A stretch of 11,999 bases of DNA from Solobacterium sp. (GTDB taxonomy: Bacteria > Bacillota_I > Bacilli_A > Erysipelotrichales > Erysipelotrichaceae), in contig JAFYGX010000136.1 in the NCBI GenBank assembly GCA_017543025.1, positions 1 through 11,999 on the forward strand, in the 5' to 3' direction. The notes below the pieces were generated by a model. It did no database searches. It was not told the origin of the DNA and was given only the letters and a program-made list of their open reading frames with translations. Shown here piece after piece: positions 7,499 to 11,999 of this stretch; positions within the stretch are counted from its first letter, which is position 1, and the number at the start of each line of letters is the position of its first letter. Both the position numbers and the translations under genes were made by a program.

Positions 7499-8371
7499 TC
7501 AGAACAATGACAGCTGCTCATACGGATTCGGAAATTCCCTCATCCAGGCGAAGCAGGATTCCGGCGTATGCAGGATATGATGGGCGCTGCACGTGTCATG
7601 AAACAGCCGCATCAGCTCAGCTGACCGGGGGCTCATCACTTCATAGGCGGTTCCGTAAGTCGATTCATAGACAGCGCGAAGCCCCGGAAATTTCCGATCA
7701 AGCATTTCATAATAATATTCCCGATTTCCTTCGCGCAGCGTCATGCCCATCCCGAAGCAGATGATCCCTTTGACGTCCGCATGGATACAGCCATCAAGGA
7801 TTTCTCTGAGATTCTCTTCCGTATCGCTGATGAACGGAAGAACCGGCGACAGCCATACAATTGTCGGAATCCCCTCCGATCGCATGATCTCAAGCACCTG
7901 AATGCGGCGTGCAGATGTGCATACATTCGGTTCAATGCGTCTGCTGAGCGCATCATCTGCAGCCGTAAGCGTCATCTGTACGACACATTTTGTATTCCGG
8001 CTGATATCCCGCAGCAGATCAAGATCCCGCAGAATCAGATCCGATTTGGTCAGAACTGCGGCACCGAACCCGTATGCCCGGATAATCTTCAGACACCGGC
8101 GGGTAAGCTGAAGCTGTGCTTCTGCCGGCATATATGGATCAGACATGGAGCCGGTCGCGATCATCCCCTTTTTCCGCCGGGAACGCAGTGCCTTTTCCAG
8201 CAGCTCAGGCGCATTGCGCTTCACCTCCACATCCTCAAACGGATGATTCATCTGATAGCAGGCACTGCGGCTGTCGCAGTAAATACACCCATGGGTGCAC
8301 CCACGGTAAATATTCATCCCGAGGGCGTTTCCGCTTCCGGAAAGAATGCCTTTCGCTTCTGTCATATGCAT
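7499..8371 (-). CDS. SPL-family radical SAM protein
   Basis: The 290-residue protein has the radical SAM cluster motif CTHGCIYC (Cys25, Cys29, Cys32), which binds a 4Fe-4S cluster that cleaves S-adenosylmethionine. It also has the MNIYRGC lead-in and the TGSMSDPYMPAE block typical of COG1533, the group containing spore photoproduct lyase (SplB) and Rv2578c-like proteins. It is shorter than SplB (about 340 residues), and most COG1533 members are not proven DNA lyases, so the substrate is unknown. The C-terminus ends EQLSLF. ATG 8371 is chosen over ATG 8365 because GGAG (8385-8382) is ten bases from the former and 16 from the latter. The gene starts 18 bases after the stop of the nuclease-like gene, so the two are probably one operon. 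I see no T-tailed hairpin after the stop on this strand. Confidence 0.85.
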   Translation of the reverse strand: MHMTEAKGILSGSGNALGMNIYRGCTHGCIYCDSRSACYQMNHPFEDVEVKRNAPELLEKALRSRRKKGMIATGSMSDPYMPAEAQLQLTRRCLKIIRAYGFGAAVLTKSDLILRDLDLLRDISRNTKCVVQMTLTAADDALSRRIEPNVCTSARRIQVLEIMRSEGIPTIVWLSPVLPFISDTEENLREILDGCIHADVKGIICFGMGMTLREGNREYYYEMLDRKFPGLRAVYESTYGTAYEVMSPRSAELMRLFHDTCSAHHILHTPESCFAWMREFPNPYEQLSLF

Positions 8372-8389
8372 ATCCGTTCTTCTCCGTTT

Positions 8390-8992
8390 TCAGCGTGCGC
8401 TTCGGTTTCGCCAGTCCTCGATTTCCTGTTCTATCGTATTGTAATCCCGTTCGAACAGTTCCTCATACGCCTGCGGCCAGAGAATCTCCGCCGGCACTTT
8501 TTCCAGCAGTCGGGTCTGAACGAACAGCTTGCTTTTCTGACTGTACTTCGGCAGATGATTCCTTGCCAGAAGCCGATTCAGCTCCGTCCGCCAGAGAATT
8601 GTGATCTTCCGCTTCTCATTCACGCGCGGGTTTTCGCCGGGTTTTCGCATTACATAGAAGTCAATCGCCCCGCTTTCATCCGTTTCCACGGTAATGATGC
8701 CCCACCAGTCCGGCACATGTTCTGCGACATGAGAGGCATGCGAGGTTCCTGCGACGATGATATTCCGGTCATAATACCAGTTGTAATTCTTCACCTGCCT
8801 GTTCAGCCGCGCATAGGTATCCGCATCGCTTTTGATTTCAATTCCGTACAGAAGCTGCGGGGTGATCATCACCACATCCGCTCTTGCGCGTCCGGTTGTT
8901 TTTTCTTCCAGAATCCGGATCTTTCCAAACTGCAGTTCAAGAAACTCAAACAGCGGTTCCCGGATATCCCGGTCATACAGGATTTCTCCCAT
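8390..8992 (-). CDS. Sce7726-family PD-(D/E)xK nuclease-like protein
   Basis: The 200-residue protein begins with DRDIREPLFEFLE and contains Asp39 followed by IEIK with Glu52 and Lys54, a D...ExK pattern of the PD-(D/E)xK nuclease fold. Glu30 could complete the site. The block GIEIKSDADTYARL and the later ITILWRTEL and LFERDY motifs match what I recall of the Sce7726 family, found in many Bacillota and phages. I know of no assigned function for this family. The start is well supported: AAAGGAG (9006-9000) lies seven bases before ATG 8992, and an out-of-frame ATG four bases earlier leads nowhere. The gene lies directly upstream of the radical SAM gene. DNA processing is inferred from the fold only. 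Confidence 0.75.
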   Translation of the reverse strand: MGEILYDRDIREPLFEFLELQFGKIRILEEKTTGRARADVVMITPQLLYGIEIKSDADTYARLNRQVKNYNWYYDRNIIVAGTSHASHVAEHVPDWWGIITVETDESGAIDFYVMRKPGENPRVNEKRKITILWRTELNRLLARNHLPKYSQKSKLFVQTRLLEKVPAEILWPQAYEELFERDYNTIEQEIEDWRNRSAR

Positions 8993-9160
8993 GCATATAC
9001 TCCTTTCCGCCCGCAGTCACCGCCGGGCTGTGATTCTTCCGTCTCTGCAGGGCGCTGCAGATATGAACTGCCATCGTTCCGACTCGATTCTACTGAACAG
9101 ATATTCGCTGAACCGCATCCCTTTCCGCTGCCGGTTTTCATACAGTTTTTATACATTGCA
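8993..9160. other. Intergenic region upstream of the nuclease-like gene, no gene seen
   Basis: About 170 bases separate the vanY-like terminator from the nuclease-like start. On the minus strand there is a TATAAA near 9153-9148, just after the terminator T-tract, but no good -35 pairs with it. Apart from the ribosome-binding site I see no convincing signal, and the promoter of the two-gene unit remains unplaced. Confidence 0.4.
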
Positions 9161-9188
9161 AAAAAGGAAAAACAGACTTTCGCCTGTT
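9161..9188 (-). terminator. Rho-independent terminator of the vanY-like gene
   Basis: On the minus strand AACAGGC (9188-9182) pairs with GTCTGTT (9177-9171), including one G-T pair, across a stable GAAA tetraloop. It is followed by TTTCCTTTTTT. It lies 25 bases after the vanY-like stop. Confidence 0.85.
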
Positions 9189-9213
9189 CTTTCAGAAATC
9201 TCGCTGATTCACA

Positions 9214-9903
9214 TTACTGCGCCAGATATTCTTCCAGCACAAGTCCCTTTTCCTTCATCTCCTTTGCGGATTCCGGGCCGATGTAACGAATATGCCACGG
9301 TTTTGCCTTCAGCCCGCCGCAGACTTCTTCCTTCCCCGGAAGCACCCGAACGACAAAGCCATAATCCGCAAGATGCGGTTCAATCTTTGCGAACGTCTCT
9401 GTTTCTGCCGCAAGCGCTTCCTCTGTACGGATCGCATTTCCTTCTTTTACCAGAAACAGATCAACCGCAAAACCGGTATGGTGTTCGGAATACCCCGGTT
9501 CTGCCGCATACTCCGATACCCGGTCTCCATATGTTTCCTTCGCCGCCTCATAGATCTCCTTCTGATCTTCCAGTGAGCGGTATACGCTCCCCGCCTCGAT
9601 CTGAATTCCTTCGCTCAGAAGCTCTTCCCGAAGTGCTTCAAACTGACTGAGCGTTTCCTTTTCGGCCAGAAATTCCTCGCCAAGAGAATTGGTGCCATTC
9701 ACAAATTCCACCCGCTGTTCCCAGTAATCCGGAATCCGGTGTTCGCTGTTGACAAGCGTCAGATAGATATTGGAAGACGCTTTATTTCTGGATGGGGTAT
9801 TGCATACCGTAAGGCTGAGAACCATCAGAATCAGAATAAAAAAGCTCATTTTCTGCTTCAGTTCCCGTTCCTTCTGTTTCAGTTCCTGCTGACTCGGTTT
9901 CAT
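9214..9903 (-). CDS. Membrane-anchored VanY/M15B-type D-Ala-D-Ala carboxypeptidase homologue with altered catalytic residue
   Basis: The 229-residue protein has a charged N-terminus (1-18, Glu/Lys/Gln-rich), a single hydrophobic helix (19-34) and an extracellular M15B domain (about 55-229). Active family members are zinc peptidases that remove the terminal D-alanine from peptidoglycan stem peptides. The zinc ligands are present: SEHHTGFAVD gives His141 and Asp148, and KPWH gives His204. The substrate-side Arg109 lies in VYRS. However, the family's ExWH motif (usually EPWH) reads KPWH: residue 201, the expected catalytic glutamate, is Lys (codon AAA at 9303-9301). The protein may therefore be inactive, a peptidoglycan-binding relative, or use another base. 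The start is supported by AAGGAGG (9915-9909) five bases upstream. Cys34 does not fit a lipobox, so a membrane anchor is likelier than a lipoprotein. The gene stands alone between two terminators. Confidence 0.87.
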   Translation of the reverse strand: MKPSQQELKQKERELKQKMSFFILILMVLSLTVCNTPSRNKASSNIYLTLVNSEHRIPDYWEQRVEFVNGTNSLGEEFLAEKETLSQFEALREELLSEGIQIEAGSVYRSLEDQKEIYEAAKETYGDRVSEYAAEPGYSEHHTGFAVDLFLVKEGNAIRTEEALAAETETFAKIEPHLADYGFVVRVLPGKEEVCGGLKAKPWHIRYIGPESAKEMKEKGLVLEEYLAQ

Positions 9904-9945
9904 CGCCGCCTCCTTTTTCTCATGTATCTGCCGCAGGAGTCTGCA

Positions 9946-9969
9946 GCGCTACAATCAGTATGATAGCGC
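9946..9969. repeat. Inverted repeat upstream of the vanY-like gene
   Basis: GCGCTA (9946-9951) and TAGCGC (9964-9969) are perfect 6-bp arms with a 12-base spacer, about 45 bases before the vanY-like start. The spacing is that of a dimeric-repressor operator. Single short repeats occur by chance, and no clear promoter hexamers flank it. Confidence 0.3.
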
Positions 9970-10003
9970 ATTCCTGCCGCATCAGCCGTACAAAAGAGAG
10001 GAA

Positions 10004-10023
10004 CCGGAAGAAACCGGAAGAAA
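10004..10023. repeat. Two-copy 10-base tandem repeat
   Basis: The unit CCGGAAGAAA occurs twice back to back between the vanY-like gene and the c-di-GMP gene, immediately beyond the terminator stem. It overlaps the terminator tail and is probably incidental. Confidence 0.5.
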
Positions 10024-10045
10024 AGGGAATGACTGTTTCATTCCC
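10017..10045 (-). terminator. Rho-independent terminator of the c-di-GMP gene
   Basis: On the minus strand GGGAATGA (10045-10038) pairs perfectly with TCATTCCC (10032-10025) across a five-base loop, followed by TTTTCTTC. It begins 27 bases after the stop at 10072. Confidence 0.9.
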
Positions 10046-10071
10046 TCACTTCGCGATCCGCATGATCCGTT

Positions 10072-11999
10072 TCAGCCGGAAGCCTCTGTATTCTGCATGC
10101 GCCGTGTTTTCAGAAGTGCCTCAAATTCACTCACCGGAACTGCCTTTGAGAAAAAATAGCCCTGCATCTCATTACAGCCGTGGTCGTACAGAAAACGAGC
10201 CTGTTCTTCTGTCTCAACGCCTTCCGCAATCAGCTTCATGCCAAGCGCATTCACCATCTGAACCATATAACTGACGATAATGCATCCTTTCCGAAGATCT
10301 CCCGTTCCGCTCAGAAAGTGCAGATCCATCTTGATCCGGTCAACCGGTACTTCCTTCAGCATATGCAACGACGAGTTCCCGCTGCCGAAATCATCCATTT
10401 CAACCTGGAATCCGGACTCCTGCAGCTGAAGCGTTGTACGGATCAGCGCATCCGGATCATTTACATACGCAGTTTCCGTGATCTCAACCCGGATCTGATC
10501 TGCGCTCAGCCCGTACGTCCGGATCAGATTGCGGAACTGCCCTGAAACATCATTGTCACTGCGGATATCTTCGCGTGACATATTTACGGAAACCGGAAGC
10601 TGCAGTCCGGCTTCGTTCCAGCGTTTCAGATCTTTACAGACCGTTTCCCAGACATAGGAATCCAGATCACTGATCATGCCTGCTTCTTCCAGAATCGGAA
10701 TGAACTCGGACGGACTCAACATGCCGAGCGTCTTATGACTCCAGCGACAAAGCGCTTCTGCTCCGATGATCATTCCGCTGCCGTAATCCACCTGAGGCTG
10801 ATACCAGACCTGCAGTTCGCCTGTCGCAATCGCAGTCGGAAGCCAGCTTACGACATCCGCAACCCGCTTTCCCTTTTCCCACTGTTCGGGATTATAAAAC
10901 TCATAGCCATTTCTGCGGGTTTCTCTTACCCGCTCTTCTGCGACTTTCGCACAGTCCAGCATATGATCGACATTTCGGGCACGGTAATCTTCCTGTGTCA
11001 GCACATAGATCCCGGTACAGAGCTGAACCCGGTTTTCTTTGCCCCGGTCAATAAAGTAGTTCCGTACCGGTTCTACGACTTTCTGTTCATCGTCATGGAT
11101 CTTATCTTCTCCCTCAACGGTGTGCAGCACGGCAAAGTGATCGCCGCTGACCCGGCCGACCGCTTCCTTGTCACTCAGGTTTCTCCGGATATGATCCGCC
11201 CAGAATTTCAGCAGATCATCGCCTGCATCTCTTCCCAGACTGTCATTGATATATTTGAAATTTCTGATGTTGCTGTAGGAAAGCAGATACGGTATGTCCG
11301 GATTCGTCTTCAGCAGATGTTTCACCTGATCCCGAAACCCTCTGACGCTCAGCACTCCGGTCAGCGCATCCTGATCGATCAGCTGCCGTACAGCTTCTTC
11401 CTGCCTGCGGCGAATCGCTTTTCTGCGGTGAACGGTCAGAACGGTAAGCAAAGCCAGCAGTACCGCCATACCAAACAGAATCTCCCAGTACTGATAGAGA
11501 TAATCTGACAGATCATATCTGTAGAGTCTTCGTGAGGTGTAATCAAGAATCACCGCCTGCCGCTGCGTATCTGTCATGACCGCAATACCGCGGTTCAGCC
11601 TTGCGATCGTCTCGCGTCCTTCCTGCGTATCCAGCGTTCCGGCCCGGAAATCCATGGAAAACATGCTTTCCGGCTGCAGTGTCAGATCGTCATAGGAAGG
11701 CTTCTGCAGCACATAGCTCCACACATAGGAATTATGCAGCAATGCATCGACTCTGCCTTCGCGAAGCGCCCTGACACATTCATCCATCGTGTCGAACATG
11801 AAGATTTCAATTCCCGGATACAGCTGTTTCACCGTCTCTGCCACGCCGGCCAGTGATTTCAGCATGCCGATCCGCAGCTCATTCAGAGGCGGCAGCTGTC
11901 TTGTACCGGCAGTCACCAGCATAAACGGGGTCTGAAGCAGATTCTCCGAAACGATTGTCGATTTCCCCTCGCCGCTCATTATCGCACTGCCAAACGGCA
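10072..11999 (-). CDS. Sensor-GGDEF-EAL c-di-GMP phosphodiesterase (5' end off window)
   Basis: The frame enters from the right edge without a stop and ends at TGA 10072, so the start lies outside; the ATG at 11979 is internal. Residues below are counted from that ATG. Residues 1-150 look like the second half of a family 3 extracellular solute-binding (SBP_bac_3) sensor domain. A transmembrane helix (165-183) and a basic stretch lead to a GGDEF domain (about 203-360). That domain is degenerate: the signature reads SGDHF (278-282), and the metal-binding Asp positions before NFKYIND are Asn237 and Arg239. It is therefore unlikely to make c-di-GMP. The EAL domain (about 385-625) keeps the expected residues: E408-A-L, Arg412, Asn466, Glu499, Asp529-Asp530, Lys550, Glu586, Glu589 and Gln606. 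The likely role is extracellular ligand sensing coupled to c-di-GMP hydrolysis at the membrane, with the GGDEF domain possibly regulatory. Confidence 0.9.
   Translation of the reverse strand, partial: PFGSAIMSGEGKSTIVSENLLQTPFMLVTAGTRQLPPLNELRIGMLKSLAGVAETVKQLYPGIEIFMFDTMDECVRALREGRVDALLHNSYVWSYVLQKPSYDDLTLQPESMFSMDFRAGTLDTQEGRETIARLNRGIAVMTDTQRQAVILDYTSRRLYRYDLSDYLYQYWEILFGMAVLLALLTVLTVHRRKAIRRRQEEAVRQLIDQDALTGVLSVRGFRDQVKHLLKTNPDIPYLLSYSNIRNFKYINDSLGRDAGDDLLKFWADHIRRNLSDKEAVGRVSGDHFAVLHTVEGEDKIHDDEQKVVEPVRNYFIDRGKENRVQLCTGIYVLTQEDYRARNVDHMLDCAKVAEERVRETRRNGYEFYNPEQWEKGKRVADVVSWLPTAIATGELQVWYQPQVDYGSGMIIGAEALCRWSHKTLGMLSPSEFIPILEEAGMISDLDSYVWETVCKDLKRWNEAGLQLPVSVNMSREDIRSDNDVSGQFRNLIRTYGLSADQIRVEITETAYVNDPDALIRTTLQLQESGFQVEMDDFGSGNSSLHMLKEVPVDRIKMDLHFLSGTGDLRKGCIIVSYMVQMVNALGMKLIAEGVETEEQARFLYDHGCNEMQGYFFSKAVPVSEFEALLKTRRMQNTEASG

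Noticed and set aside
7781..9286. Long plus-strand open frame (about 501 codons) spanning the radical SAM and nuclease-like genes
   Set aside because: It runs antisense across two well-supported genes and their intergenic regions, with no plausible ribosome-binding site and low-complexity, Arg/Cys/His-rich content.
9799..9822. Lipobox at Cys34 of the vanY-like protein
   Set aside because: The residue before Cys is Val rather than Gly, Ala or Ser, and a long charged segment precedes the helix, so a transmembrane anchor fits better.
10004..10023. Start of a CRISPR or satellite-like array
   Set aside because: There are only two 10-base units with no spacers, and they overlap a terminator tail.

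Overview
The window looks like chromosomal DNA of a Gram-positive bacterium of the Bacillota. The evidence is the secA-prfB gene pair, strong AGGAGG-type ribosome-binding sites, a lipoprotein, a membrane-anchored VanY-type peptidase and rho-independent terminators. A gut Erysipelotrichia or Clostridia lineage of moderate GC is my guess from protein style; no marker proves it. TGA is a stop codon here, since most genes end in it. There are no tRNA or rRNA genes, CRISPR arrays, insertion sequences or prophage genes, and base composition is even throughout.

Layout. (1) Positions 5276 down to 1, minus strand: a compact operon of secA (preprotein translocase ATPase), prfB (peptide chain release factor 2, with a programmed +1 frameshift) and a very unusual third gene. 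That gene is one uninterrupted reading frame of at least 578 codons, running off the left edge. It begins as an S4 plus RluA/RluD-type rRNA pseudouridine synthase, continues through a charged linker and one transmembrane helix, and ends in extracellular immunoglobulin-like domains. (2) Positions 5485-7417, plus strand, divergent from secA: a DUF362 lipoprotein without the usual ferredoxin insert, overlapping by 8 bases a COG0701 (YraQ/ArsP-like) permease, followed by a strong terminator. (3) Positions 8992 down to 7499, minus strand: a two-gene unit of a Sce7726-type PD-(D/E)xK nuclease-like protein and a SPL-family radical SAM protein. (4) Positions 9903-9214, minus strand: a membrane-anchored VanY/M15B peptidase homologue in which the expected catalytic glutamate is lysine, with its own terminator. 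(5) From the right edge (11999) down to 10072, minus strand: a c-di-GMP signalling protein with a partial periplasmic sensor domain, a transmembrane helix, a degenerate GGDEF domain and an intact-looking EAL phosphodiesterase domain, with its own terminator.

How the genes work together. The secA operon links protein export, translation termination and ribosome modification. The lipoprotein and permease probably form an envelope-associated pair with an unknown substrate. The nuclease-like and radical SAM proteins are probably co-translated, and a nucleic-acid role for the pair is inference only. The strongest lead is the membrane-tethered pseudouridine synthase fusion, followed by the VanY homologue with the Glu-to-Lys change.
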